Shown: positions 45,943 through 53,234 of the stretch, piece after piece
How the letters are laid out: each line of letters opens with the position of its first letter
How positions within the stretch are numbered: position 1 is the first letter of the stretch
Made by a program: the position numbers and the translations under genes
Origin: Devosia soli
GTDB taxonomy: Bacteria > Pseudomonadota > Alphaproteobacteria > Rhizobiales > Devosiaceae
NCBI RefSeq assembly: GCF_000970455.1
Contig: NZ_LAJG01000048.1
Coordinates: 310,001-374,000 of the forward strand
Length of the DNA stretch: 64,000 nt
Reading direction: 5' to 3'
Notes under the pieces: model-generated
Databases searched by the model: none
Seen by the model: only the letters and a program-made list of their open reading frames with translations
What the model was told of the DNA's origin: nothing

Positions 45943-46968
45943 ATGGCATCGAGCCGCTCGCGCCGCAGGGTAGAGGCCAATTATTGGCCGGGCTTTGTCG
46001 ACGCCCTGTCGAGCTTGCTGCTCGTCATCATCTTCCTTTTGAGCCTCTTCATGCTCACGCAGTTTTTCCTGGGCCAGGAAATCCAGGGCCGCGACACTGC
46101 GCTGTCTCGCCTCAACAGCCAGATCGCCGAATTGACCGAGCTGCTGCAGCTCGAACGCGCCAATTCCGACGATCTGACAAGCCAATTGGCGACGCTGACA
46201 GCGACGCTCGCGACAGCCGAAGCTGAAAATCAGAGCCTCAATTCACAATTGAGCGGCATTGGCGCCGGGATCGGTGACCGCGACCAGACCATCGCCGGTC
46301 TCCAGGAAGATCTGATCGACGCCGAAAAACTCTCCGATGAAGCCAACGCCCAGGTTGCGCTGCTCAACCAGCAGCTTGCCGCCCTTCGCTCGCAGATCGG
46401 TGCCCTGGAAGCGGCCCTCGAAGCCTCCGAAACACGCGACGCCGACTCGCGCACCCAGATCGCCGATCTCGGACGTCGCCTCAATCTGGCACTGGCGCAG
46501 CGGGTGCAGGATCTTTCGCGCTATCGCTCCGACTTCTTCGGCCGTCTCCGCCAGATTCTCGAAGGCCGCGCCGATGTGCGCGTCGTCGGCGACCGTTTCG
46601 TCTTCCAGTCCGAAGTGCTGTTCGAGCCCGGCCAGGCCGATCTCAATTCAGCGGCGTCGCCCCAGCTCGACGCCCTTGCCTCGGCCATCCTGCAGCTCGA
46701 AAGCGAAATCCCGTCAGACATCAATTGGGTGATGCGTATCGACGGCCACACCGACAGCCGCCCGATTTCCAATGCCCGCTTCCCGTCCAACTGGGAGCTC
46801 TCTGCGGCGCGCGCGATCTCGGTGGCGCAATATCTCGTCAGCAAAGGCGTGCCGCCCGCCCGTCTCGTGGCCGCCGGTTTTGGTGAATTCGCCCCGCTCG
46901 ATCCGGCCGATACCGAAGAAGCCTATCGCCGAAACCGTCGCATCGAGTTCAAGCTTACCGAAGGCTGA
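45943..46968 (+). CDS. MotB/OmpA-like peptidoglycan-binding stator partner
   Basis: 341 residues. One membrane helix WPGFVDALSSLLLVIIFLLS (about 15-34) holds Asp20, in the place of the MotB proton-carrying aspartate. Residues about 45-170 form a long coiled coil (ELTELLQLERANSDDLTSQL; VALLNQQLAALRSQIGALEA), and the last 130 are an OmpA-type peptidoglycan domain with IDGHTDSRPISNARFPSNWE and AYRRNRRIEFKL. This is a stator architecture with an unusually long periplasmic coil. It pairs with the preceding channel gene, three bases away, and ends nine bases before the convergent ABC gene. Confidence 0.88.
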   Translation: MASSRSRRRVEANYWPGFVDALSSLLLVIIFLLSLFMLTQFFLGQEIQGRDTALSRLNSQIAELTELLQLERANSDDLTSQLATLTATLATAEAENQSLNSQLSGIGAGIGDRDQTIAGLQEDLIDAEKLSDEANAQVALLNQQLAALRSQIGALEAALEASETRDADSRTQIADLGRRLNLALAQRVQDLSRYRSDFFGRLRQILEGRADVRVVGDRFVFQSEVLFEPGQADLNSAASPQLDALASAILQLESEIPSDINWVMRIDGHTDSRPISNARFPSNWELSAARAISVAQYLVSKGVPPARLVAAGFGEFAPLDPADTEEAYRRNRRIEFKLTEG

Positions 46969-46977
46969 CAGGCCGTC

Positions 46978-48795
46978 TCAAATGGTCTCGTCGGTCCGGA
47001 ACTGCAGCTTGGCGAGTTCGGCATAGCGCCCGCCCTTGGCGACAAGTTCTTCGTGCGTCCCCTGGTCGATGATCTCGCCAGCATCGAGCACCAGAATCTT
47101 GTTGGCGTCGCGGATTGTTGCCAGACGGTGGGCAATCACCAGCGTCGTCCTGCCCTCCATCAGATGCTCCAGCGCCATCTGCACCAGTCGCTCGCTTTGC
47201 GCGTCGAGCGCTGACGTTGCCTCATCAAGCAGCAAGATCGGCGCATTTTTCAGAATTGCGCGCGCAATGGCGAGACGCTGCTTCTGGCCGCCGGACAACA
47301 TGACTCCACGTTCGCCCACGACGGTGTCGTAGCCGAGCGGCAGATCGACGACGAAATCGTGTACCAGCGCCGCGCGCGCCGCGGCCTCGACCTCGGCATC
47401 GCTGGCATCGGGTTTGCCGAAACGGATATTCTCGGCGATCGTGCCGGCAAAGATCGTCGGCTCCTGTTCGACATAGGCAAAGCGCTGGCGAAGCTCGGCG
47501 AGGCGCACATCGCGGAGGTCGACCCCGTCTACGCGGATAGCGCCTTCGCTGACATCGTAAAATCGTTGCAGCAGCGACAGCGTCGTCGACTTGCCCGATC
47601 CCGACGGACCGACCAGGGCCACCGTCTCGCCCTTGGCGACAGAAAAGCTGACATCGTTGAGAATAGGCGTTGTGGCCGAAGGATCGTAGGCGAAGGAAAC
47701 CCGGTCGAACTCGACGGTACCAAGCGAGGGCACCGGCAACGGCTTGGGCGACTTGGGGTCTTCGATCGCTGCTTCGGTGTCGAGGATTTCGGTCAGGCGC
47801 TCGGTTGACCCGGCGACGGACTGCAACGTGCCGAGGACTTCCGAGACATTGGTGAGGGCGCCTGAAGCCATCAGCGCATAGACCATGAACTGCGCCAGCT
47901 GCCCCGCAGTGACAGACCCCTCGAAGACCGAGCGCGCGCCCCACCAGACCATGCCGACCAAAGCGCAGGTCCCAAGGAAAATGACGATTCCGACCAGCAC
48001 TGCGCGTGCGGCAAGGCGCTTGACCTCGGCGCGATAGCTGTCCTCGCTGCGCGACTGGTATAGCCCCGACTGGACGTTTTCCTGGGTAAAGGATTTAACC
48101 GTCCGTGTCGCGCCCAGCATTTCGGTTGCCATGGCCGATAGGTCGGCCAGGGCGTCTTGTGTGCGTCGCGACATGCCGCGGAGGCGGCGCGAATAGGCGA
48201 CCACCGGAATGAGAATGGCTGGCGCCGCGATAACGACGGCCAGGGTCAAGACCGGGCTTGTCAGGATCATCATCGTCAAAGCGCCGACGATCGTCACCAA
48301 CGAGCGCAAAGCCAGTGAAAAACTCGAGCCCACCGCGCCGCGGATGATGGCGACGTCGCCATTGAGCCGGCTCGTCAGTTCGCCGACGCGATTGGTATCG
48401 AAATATCGTGCATCAAGGCGCAGGAGATGAGTGAACACCGCCTGGCGCAAATCCGCGATGACCCGCTCGCCGATCACCGAGATGAAATAGAACCGCGAGC
48501 CGCTCGCAGCTGCCATCACTGCAGCAATGGCGATGATCAAAAGCCCATATTGGCTGACCTTATCGAGGTTCTGCTCGATAAAGCCTTGGTCGATCACCCC
48601 GCCAAGCATGGCTGGGATGGCAAGCGAGGTAATGGCTGAAATCAGGAGAAACAGCACAGTCAGCGCGAGTCTGACGGGATAGGCAAGCATGAACGGCAAG
48701 AGGCGGCGCAAAGGCTGCAGGCGCTTCGGCTGCAACTTGGCAGCGGAAACGATCTTGTCGGAATTGCTCTCTGCCGGTACGGCTTCGTCGGTCAT
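46978..48795 (-). CDS. ABC exporter, fused permease and ATPase (MsbA/LmrA-like half-transporter)
   Basis: 605 residues; functions as a dimer in the inner membrane. Six transmembrane helices occupy residues about 35-320 (AYPVRLALTVLFLLISAITS; GLLIIAIAAVMAAASGSRFY). The nucleotide domain has Walker A ALVGPSGSGKSTTLSL near residue 400, signature LSGGQKQRLAIARA and Walker B ILLLDEATSALD. The residues 1-25 are charged. It resembles lipid or multidrug exporters; the substrate is unknown. It is monocistronic, convergent to the stator pair and divergent from rpmE. Confidence 0.93.
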   Translation of the reverse strand: MTDEAVPAESNSDKIVSAAKLQPKRLQPLRRLLPFMLAYPVRLALTVLFLLISAITSLAIPAMLGGVIDQGFIEQNLDKVSQYGLLIIAIAAVMAAASGSRFYFISVIGERVIADLRQAVFTHLLRLDARYFDTNRVGELTSRLNGDVAIIRGAVGSSFSLALRSLVTIVGALTMMILTSPVLTLAVVIAAPAILIPVVAYSRRLRGMSRRTQDALADLSAMATEMLGATRTVKSFTQENVQSGLYQSRSEDSYRAEVKRLAARAVLVGIVIFLGTCALVGMVWWGARSVFEGSVTAGQLAQFMVYALMASGALTNVSEVLGTLQSVAGSTERLTEILDTEAAIEDPKSPKPLPVPSLGTVEFDRVSFAYDPSATTPILNDVSFSVAKGETVALVGPSGSGKSTTLSLLQRFYDVSEGAIRVDGVDLRDVRLAELRQRFAYVEQEPTIFAGTIAENIRFGKPDASDAEVEAAARAALVHDFVVDLPLGYDTVVGERGVMLSGGQKQRLAIARAILKNAPILLLDEATSALDAQSERLVQMALEHLMEGRTTLVIAHRLATIRDANKILVLDAGEIIDQGTHEELVAKGGRYAELAKLQFRTDETI

Positions 48796-48968
48796 GCTGG
48801 TCTGCCGTATCCGGTTACGCGAAGGCCGCGCACGGCGGCGGGTTGGATATAGGCCCCTCCCCTCGCAGGGGCAACAGGCGGGGACAGGGTAAAATTGCCG
48901 CTCCCCTACCCTTGCCTAACCGGACTGGTTTCTGTAAGAAGCCGCCCAACACCAGTTTCCAGCTCTCC

Positions 48969-48984
48969 GGGCGCCTCGGCGCCC
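48969..48984 (+). promoter_or_regulatory. Hairpin in the rpmE leader
   Basis: GGGCGC, loop CTCG, GCGCCC, then GTTTGATTT lies 22 bases before the rpmE start. It could be an attenuator or an L31-binding leader; no known leader family was recognised by eye. Confidence 0.35.
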
Positions 48985-49005
48985 GTTTGATTTGAGGCGT
49001 ATGCG

Positions 49006-49227
49006 ATGAAGTCCGATATCCACCCCGACTACCACACCATCAACGTGGTCATGACCGACGGCACCACCTACCAGACCCGCTCGACCTGGGGCAAGGAAGG
49101 CGACACGCTGAACCTCGACATCGACCCCAAGACCCATCCCGCCTGGACCGGCGGCACGGGCCAGCTGATGGACCGCGGCGGCCGCGTTTCGCGCTTCAAG
49201 GAACGTTTCAAGGGCCTTGGCCTCTAA
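49006..49227 (+). CDS. rpmE: 50S ribosomal protein L31
   Basis: 73-residue ribosomal protein that bridges the subunits. [19 protein letters not shown] and SHPAWTGG-like [16 protein letters not shown] match the alphaproteobacterial form. There is no cysteine, so this is the zinc-free (C-) type. GAGG lies nine bases before ATG. A strong terminator follows. It is normally next to an ABC exporter gene in Hyphomicrobiales, as here. Confidence 0.96.
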   Translation: MKSDIHPDYHTINVVMTDGTTYQTRSTWGKEGDTLNLDIDPKTHPAWTGGTGQLMDRGGRVSRFKERFKGLGL

Positions 49228-49252
49228 GCGGTTCCGCAAACAATTCGAAAAG

Positions 49253-49275
49253 CCCGGCCTCGCGCCGGGTTTTTT
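49253..49275 (+). terminator. Rho-independent terminator after rpmE
   Basis: CCCGGC, loop CTCGC, GCCGGG then six T residues. It lies 25 bases after the L31 stop codon. Confidence 0.9.
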
Positions 49276-49414
49276 GTTTTGGTGACAAGGCTGACCACCA
49301 GCTGCCGCCCTCGGGATTGAGCCAAGGCGTCTGAACTTTGCGAATGCCACAAGAATGCAAATCCCTAGGGTTCATCCCAAGGGTATCGCGCTAAGGAAAT
49401 CTGACGCTGCGGGA

Positions 49415-49939
49415 TTACTCCGCGCGCTTGAACGCCGCCTGCAGCCGTGAAAACTGGTCTGCGATGCCGTTGACCTTGCCCGATGGTACGTCCGGCATTT
49501 TGCCGCGCTCGAGCTGATCGAGCTGGGTCACGCGATCGAACAGGCGATCGCCCTGGTCGATGAAATCGCGCAGTCGTAGCGGCAAGCGATCATAGCCTGG
49601 CCCACCGCGCTCGGAGGGCGTTGCGGAAAACTGCACCTTCTCCTTCTCGGAGCGCGCATTTTCGCGGGTGATTTCGCCTTCGTTGACGGCCCGCTGCAGC
49701 AGGAGCCACGAGGCAATCTGCATCAGCCGCGTCGTCAGGCGCATGGATTCGGTGGCGTAAAGAAACGAGGCCTCGCGCGGCAAGAGCCGGCTTTCCTCGC
49801 GCCCATCCTGGTCGAGATAGGAGGCGACAGCTTCGATAAGGCCCATGCCCTCGCGATAGAGTTGATCAAAGCCACCCGATGCCGCGATGCGCGGCCCGAG
49901 GGAAATGGCTGGATTACTCGTTTCGCTCGTGTCCGCCAC
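49415..49939 (-). CDS. rcdA: RcdA-family regulator of CtrA degradation (DUF1465)
   Basis: 174 residues, mostly helical, of the DUF1465 family that includes Caulobacter RcdA. In Caulobacter RcdA is an adaptor that links CtrA and other substrates to ClpXP with PopA and CpdR. The core is LYREGMGLIEAVASYLDQDG and FLYATESMRLTTRLMQIASW, a three-helix bundle, and the tail is charged. Terminal divergence leaves the function as homology-based. A CtrA-type box lies 250 bases upstream, but a terminator stands between them. Confidence 0.85.
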   Translation of the reverse strand: MADTSETSNPAISLGPRIAASGGFDQLYREGMGLIEAVASYLDQDGREESRLLPREASFLYATESMRLTTRLMQIASWLLLQRAVNEGEITRENARSEKEKVQFSATPSERGGPGYDRLPLRLRDFIDQGDRLFDRVTQLDQLERGKMPDVPSGKVNGIADQFSRLQAAFKRAE

Positions 49940-50072
49940 GATCCATCCTGTGCTGATCCGAGGGCAGTGCCGCCCAACCGCGCCATGCTAAGGGAAAACC
50001 CTTTAGGCGTCACCCGCCCGGTCCGACTAACCTAAAGAAGTCGTTTACCGGCAGATATCAAATCCGCACCCC

Positions 50073-50160
50073 AAAAAGAAAAAGAGCCGTGAACCACGGC
50101 TCTCGAAGTTAACAGGGAGGCGTCAAACAGAGGGAGAACCGCTCTGCAAAATCCAGAAGA
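50073..50160 (-). ncRNA. Candidate trans-acting small RNA
   Basis: On the minus strand a stretch of about 85 bases contains a CAGAG/CTCTG hairpin with loop CGGTTCTCC, a single-stranded GACGCCTCCC segment, and then a perfect terminator hairpin with a T-rich tail. Two C/U-rich anti-Shine-Dalgarno segments in loop or open position are typical of regulatory RNAs in rhizobia. No ORF of note lies in it. The 5' end is a guess (about 50160); the upstream sequence carries a TTAA-N7-TTAA box and a GANTC site. Alternatively this is the 3' untranslated region of the small gene at 50246. It accounts for the gene-free 49940-50245 stretch. Confidence 0.45.
50083..50103 (-). terminator. Strong terminator upstream of rcdA
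   Basis: AGAGCCGTG, loop AAC, CACGGCTCT on the plus strand: nine perfect pairs; on the minus strand it runs into TTTTCTTTTT. It ends the candidate small RNA or the transcript of the small genes. Confidence 0.85.
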
Positions 50161-50191
50161 ATCTGAATAATGACACCTTAACTGCAACCTC

Positions 50192-50207
50192 TTAATTGCG
50201 AGTTAAC
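50192..50207. promoter_or_regulatory. CtrA-type box TTAA-N7-TTAAC near the candidate small RNA
   Basis: TTAA at 50192-50195, seven bases, TTAAC at 50203-50207. A further TTAA is at 50178 and TTAACC at 50221; GACTC (GANTC) at 50210-50214. The position fits control of the candidate small RNA or of readthrough to rcdA. Confidence 0.5.
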
Positions 50208-50245
50208 GAGACTCGATTTCTTAACCTTGCCCGTTATAGCCGGAG

Positions 50246-50458
50246 TTACCGAAAGGCGTGACTGCCAGCGCCATCGAGCAAAGTGCGGCCGGTCAGCGTG
50301 ATCAGCGGCGTACCGCCGACGGTTTCCACCCAGCCCTTGTCTTCGAGCGGCCGGAGAAACGACTGCTCGGCGGGCGATCGCCCGGCGTCGAGCGCCTTGA
50401 GATATTCGAGTTCGACTGGTTTGACGCCTTCGAGAATTACATCCACACGCGACTTCAT
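50246..50458 (-). CDS. Small protein of unknown function
   Basis: 70 residues (KSRVDVILEGVKPVELEYLK; FLRPLEDKGWVETVGGTPLI), acidic to neutral, no signal or membrane helix. The pattern, two helices and a short beta hairpin, looks like a small winged-helix fold, but no family is recognised. GTG 50461 and ATG 50458 both follow GAGAGGA; ATG is chosen. It follows a small membrane protein gene by 36 bases and is probably coexpressed. Confidence 0.6.
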   Translation of the reverse strand: MKSRVDVILEGVKPVELEYLKALDAGRSPAEQSFLRPLEDKGWVETVGGTPLITLTGRTLLDGAGSHAFR

Positions 50459-50497
50459 CACTTAAGTCCTCTCCCACGTCTTCGTCGCAACGCCTTG

Positions 50498-50719
50498 TCA
50501 GCGGCGACGGAACGGTGGCTGCCAATAGCGGGCCACCTGAACCTGCAAAACAAAAGTTTGAACCGGCTGTTCGTGCCAGACACGATCGAGCGGATCGGCC
50601 GGCTGGGGCATCCTGATCGGGGAGCCGTCTTCGGCCCCGGCCAGGCGCAGCGTCCAGGTGATGACGCAAATGCCGGTCGCGCCAATAAGGAGAACGAGGG
50701 CCAAAAGGTTCCAGCTCAT
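50498..50719 (-). CDS. Small single-pass membrane protein
   Basis: 73 residues. The N-terminal helix SWNLLALVLLIGATGICVIT is a membrane segment or uncleaved signal; the rest (GSPIRMPQPADPLDRVWHEQ) is probably periplasmic and unfolded, and ends in PPFRRR. No family is recognised. Its start codon overlaps a TTAA-N7-TTAA box. It is likely in a transcript with the 70-residue protein gene downstream. Confidence 0.6.
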   Translation of the reverse strand: MSWNLLALVLLIGATGICVITWTLRLAGAEDGSPIRMPQPADPLDRVWHEQPVQTFVLQVQVARYWQPPFRRR

Positions 50720-50733
50720 TAAGTCACCGTTAA
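50719..50733. promoter_or_regulatory. CtrA-type box TTAA-N7-TTAA at the start of the small membrane gene
   Basis: TTAA at 50719-50722, GTCACCG, TTAA at 50730-50733. One half-site touches the start codon, so binding could repress initiation rather than activate; more TTAA words lie in 50780-50800. Confidence 0.4.
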
Positions 50734-50824
50734 GATTGGGCCAACGCTACGCCAACGGTCAGCCAACCAGAACCTTTACCCCGCCTTAACCTTAATCCGC
50801 GGCATTTTCAGCGTCTTGCATCGA

Positions 50825-51007
50825 TCAGAATTTGAACGCCGCCTCGGCGGCCCGCCGGGTGTTGCCGCGGGCATCGATGGCGGCGCGCAGGCGCACGATT
50901 TCGGCTTCAAGCAGGGCAATCCGCTGCTCAAGTTCCGAAACCGAAAGCGTGTCGAGTACCATGCCCACTTCGTGGCTCTTGGCCGCCTTGCGGTCTTCGT
51001 CGTCCAT
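50825..51007 (-). CDS. DUF1192-family small protein
   Basis: 60 residues, DDEDRKAAKSHEVGMVLDTL then a leucine-zipper-like coil ISERIALLEAEIVRLRAAID-type segment (SELEQRIALLEAEIVRLRAA). This matches DUF1192, a family restricted to alphaproteobacteria and of unknown role. ATG 51007 is preferred to an upstream GTG-type start. It is divergent from the quinone oxidoreductase gene across 83 bases. Confidence 0.8.
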   Translation of the reverse strand: MDDEDRKAAKSHEVGMVLDTLSVSELEQRIALLEAEIVRLRAAIDARGNTRRAAEAAFKF

Positions 51008-51090
51008 GGATCGTCTCCACAAGAGTTATTTTGTCTTAAGATGATCTGCCTGCTCTTGCCGGACAAGCCCGCTTTGCGTCAGCATGGGCC

Positions 51091-52113
51091 ATGACCTCAC
51101 CCAACGACCTTCCCGCCACCATGCGGGCCGTAACCATCGCCACCCCAGGTGGTCCCGATGGACTGCTGCCTGTCGATTATCCGCTTCCGCTGCCAAAGGC
51201 AGGCGAGGTGCTGATCCGCGTCGGCGCCGCGGGCGTCAATGGCCCGGACCTTGCGCAACGGCGCGGACAATATGATCCGCCGCCCGGCGCCTCGCCCCTT
51301 CCCGGGCTCGAAGTTGCCGGCATTGTGGTCGCTCAAGGCGAAAACGCCGCAAAGCATGCCATCGGCGCCCGCGTCATGGCGCTCACCAATGGCGGCGGAT
51401 ATGCCGAATATGTCGCCGTGCCGGAAGGCCAAGTCCTGCCCATGCCCGTAGGCTGGCGCTTCACAGAAGCCGCAGCCCTGCCTGAAACCTGGTTCACGAT
51501 CACCCAGACCCTCGTCATGCGTGCCGGTGTCGAACCCGGTATGAGTGTGCTTGTTCATGGCGCCAGCGGCGGCATAGGCGGCGCCGCCATCCAGATTGCA
51601 GGCATCTTGGGCGCAAAAGCCATCGGGGTCGTCTCGAGCCGGGAAAAAGCCGCCTATGCCAAAAAGCTCGGCGCCTTTGCCACGGTCGATCGCAGCGCCG
51701 ATATCGCAACCGAAGTTCTGGCCCTGACCGGAGGCAAGGGTGTCGATCGGATCGTCGATCTTATCGGCGGCGAGATGGCGGCGGTCAATGTCGAAGCCTC
51801 GGCGCGCTTCGGCCATATCGTTCTCATCGCCACCCTCGATGGCGGCACTGCGCCGGTGCCGCTCCGCCAGATCATGGCCAAAAACCTCACCCTTTCAGGC
51901 TCTACTCTGCGCCCACAGACCAGCGCTACCAAGGCAGACATCGCGGCGCGCATTGCCCACGATCTTCTCCCCGCCTTGCAGTCGCCCGATTGGATAAAGC
52001 CCGAGATTGCGGTCTTTCCGCTGGAAGCTGCGGCCGAAGCGCATCGGGCCATGGAAGGGCGCAGCCATATCGGCAAGCTTGTCTTGCAAACACGCTTCGG
52101 AGCGGCTGAATAG
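51091..52113 (+). CDS. NAD(P)H quinone oxidoreductase, zinc-free MDR family (PIG3-like)
   Basis: 340 residues with a GroES-like N-terminal domain (MRAVTIATPGGPDGLLPVDY; GLEVAGIVVAQGENAAKHAI) and a Rossmann domain (LVHGASGGIGGAAIQIAGIL near residue 150). The catalytic zinc cysteines of alcohol dehydrogenases are absent. It probably reduces quinones with NADPH. Divergent from the DUF1192 gene, the usual partner in Hyphomicrobiales. Start could also be at MRAV (51121). Confidence 0.92.
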   Translation: MTSPNDLPATMRAVTIATPGGPDGLLPVDYPLPLPKAGEVLIRVGAAGVNGPDLAQRRGQYDPPPGASPLPGLEVAGIVVAQGENAAKHAIGARVMALTNGGGYAEYVAVPEGQVLPMPVGWRFTEAAALPETWFTITQTLVMRAGVEPGMSVLVHGASGGIGGAAIQIAGILGAKAIGVVSSREKAAYAKKLGAFATVDRSADIATEVLALTGGKGVDRIVDLIGGEMAAVNVEASARFGHIVLIATLDGGTAPVPLRQIMAKNLTLSGSTLRPQTSATKADIAARIAHDLLPALQSPDWIKPEIAVFPLEAAAEAHRAMEGRSHIGKLVLQTRFGAAE

Positions 52114-52158
52114 CCCAAAGAATTTGCACTAATAAACTCTTATCGCCTGACTTAAGCG

Positions 52159-52187
52159 TTGCAGAAATGCGGTCTCAACTCTATATT
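52159..52187 (+). promoter_or_regulatory. Sigma70-type promoter of trcR with an inverted repeat over -10
   Basis: TTGCAG at 52159-52164, a 17-base spacer, TATATT at 52182-52187. CTCAA at 52174 and TTGAG at 52186 form an inverted repeat across the -10, a possible operator. The predicted start gives a leader of about 75 bases. Confidence 0.6.
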
Positions 52188-52269
52188 GAGCGCAGTTCCC
52201 CCTCAGCTTTTGGCCACGAGGCGGAGCGGTCCGGAGGAAAACCGGCCGCGCCAGCAGGAGAGTTTTATC

Positions 52270-52992
52270 ATGTCCCAGCCCCTACTCATGCCCAAGGCAA
52301 CTGCCGTTTGGCTCGTGGACAACACCGCCTTGTCCTTCGACCAGATCGCGGCTTTCTGCACCCTGCATCCGCTTGAAGTGCAAGGTATTGCCGATGGTGA
52401 TGTCGCCTCCGGCATCATGGGCGTCAATCCGATCCAGAACGGCCAGTTGACCAAGGAAGAGATCGAAAAGGGCGAGGCCGATCCCAATTATCGCCTGAAG
52501 CTCTCCGATCCCAAGGTCCGCGTCGCCGCCGTCAAGCGCAAGGGCCCACGCTATACCCCGATCTCGCGCCGCAACGAGCGCCCCAATGCCATCAAGTGGC
52601 TGGTGCGCAACCATCCCGAACTCAAGGACGCGCAGATCATGCGTCTTGTCGGCACCACCAAGTCGACCATTGAATCGGTCCGCGAAAACACCCACTGGAA
52701 TTCGGCCAACCTGACCGCCATGGACCCCGTGACCCTGGGCCTTTGCAGCCAGATCGAGCTCGACCTCGAAGTCAAGCGCGCGTCGAAGGATGCCGGCATT
52801 CCCAACGAAATCGCCGAAGGCACCACCCTCCTCACCGCCGAAGAAGCCCTTGCCCGCGCGAATGCGCGCCAGGAAGAGTACGGCAGCCAGGAAGAAGACG
52901 GCGAGGGTCGCCGCAACCAGAGCCACGAAGACCTCGACGCCGACTCGGTCTTTTCCAAGCTCAAGTCGCTCAAGTCCAACGCCGACGAGTGA
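52270..52992 (+). CDS. trcR: Cell cycle transcriptional regulator TrcR (DUF1013)
   Basis: 240-residue protein of the alphaproteobacterial DUF1013 family, which includes the RNA polymerase-linked cell-cycle regulator TrcR. The N-terminus PKATAVWLVDNTALSFDQIA is a helix-turn-helix-like domain; NAIKWLVRNHPELKDAQIMR follows, and the last 50 residues are charged and probably disordered. AGGAGA lies nine bases before ATG 52270; the longer reading upstream crosses the promoter. Followed by a strong terminator. Lies 2.3 kb from rcdA. Confidence 0.88.
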   Translation: MSQPLLMPKATAVWLVDNTALSFDQIAAFCTLHPLEVQGIADGDVASGIMGVNPIQNGQLTKEEIEKGEADPNYRLKLSDPKVRVAAVKRKGPRYTPISRRNERPNAIKWLVRNHPELKDAQIMRLVGTTKSTIESVRENTHWNSANLTAMDPVTLGLCSQIELDLEVKRASKDAGIPNEIAEGTTLLTAEEALARANARQEEYGSQEEDGEGRRNQSHEDLDADSVFSKLKSLKSNADE

Positions 52993-53014
52993 TCGTGTCG
53001 GGTTTCTGAGTTTG

Positions 53015-53044
53015 AAAATCCCCGCTCTCGTAGCGGGGATTTTT
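53015..53044 (+). terminator. Rho-independent terminator after trcR
   Basis: AAAATCCCCGCT, loop CTCGT, AGCGGGGATTTTT is an almost ideal terminator with A- and T-runs, 22 bases after the stop. Confidence 0.92.
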
Positions 53045-53090
53045 GTTTGGGGCCAATGAAGTCTCAAACGCTGGCCCCGCTCTTCATTCC

Positions 53091-53125
53091 ATCGTCATTG
53101 CCGGGACAAGCCCGGCAATGACGAT
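53091..53125. repeat. Dispersed palindromic repeat, copy 1
   Basis: ATCGTCATTGCCGGG, loop ACAAG, CCCGGCAATGACGAT: a perfect 15-pair hairpin. The core ATTGCCGGGACAAGCCCGGC recurs at 59621 and 63323. Confidence 0.85.
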
Positions 53126-53234
53126 GGATGATATGGCTGTGTTCCGGCTGAGAGCGCAGATTGGTGCCCCCCGTTGACAAAGCAACCATTGGAGAGTGCA
53201 TCTATCCGACCTTCCTGCCGGATTCGCCGCCTCC

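Noticed and set aside
44950..46968. Zorya anti-phage system
   Set aside because: Only ZorA/B-like motor components are seen; no helicase or nuclease effector is adjacent and the neighbours are housekeeping genes.
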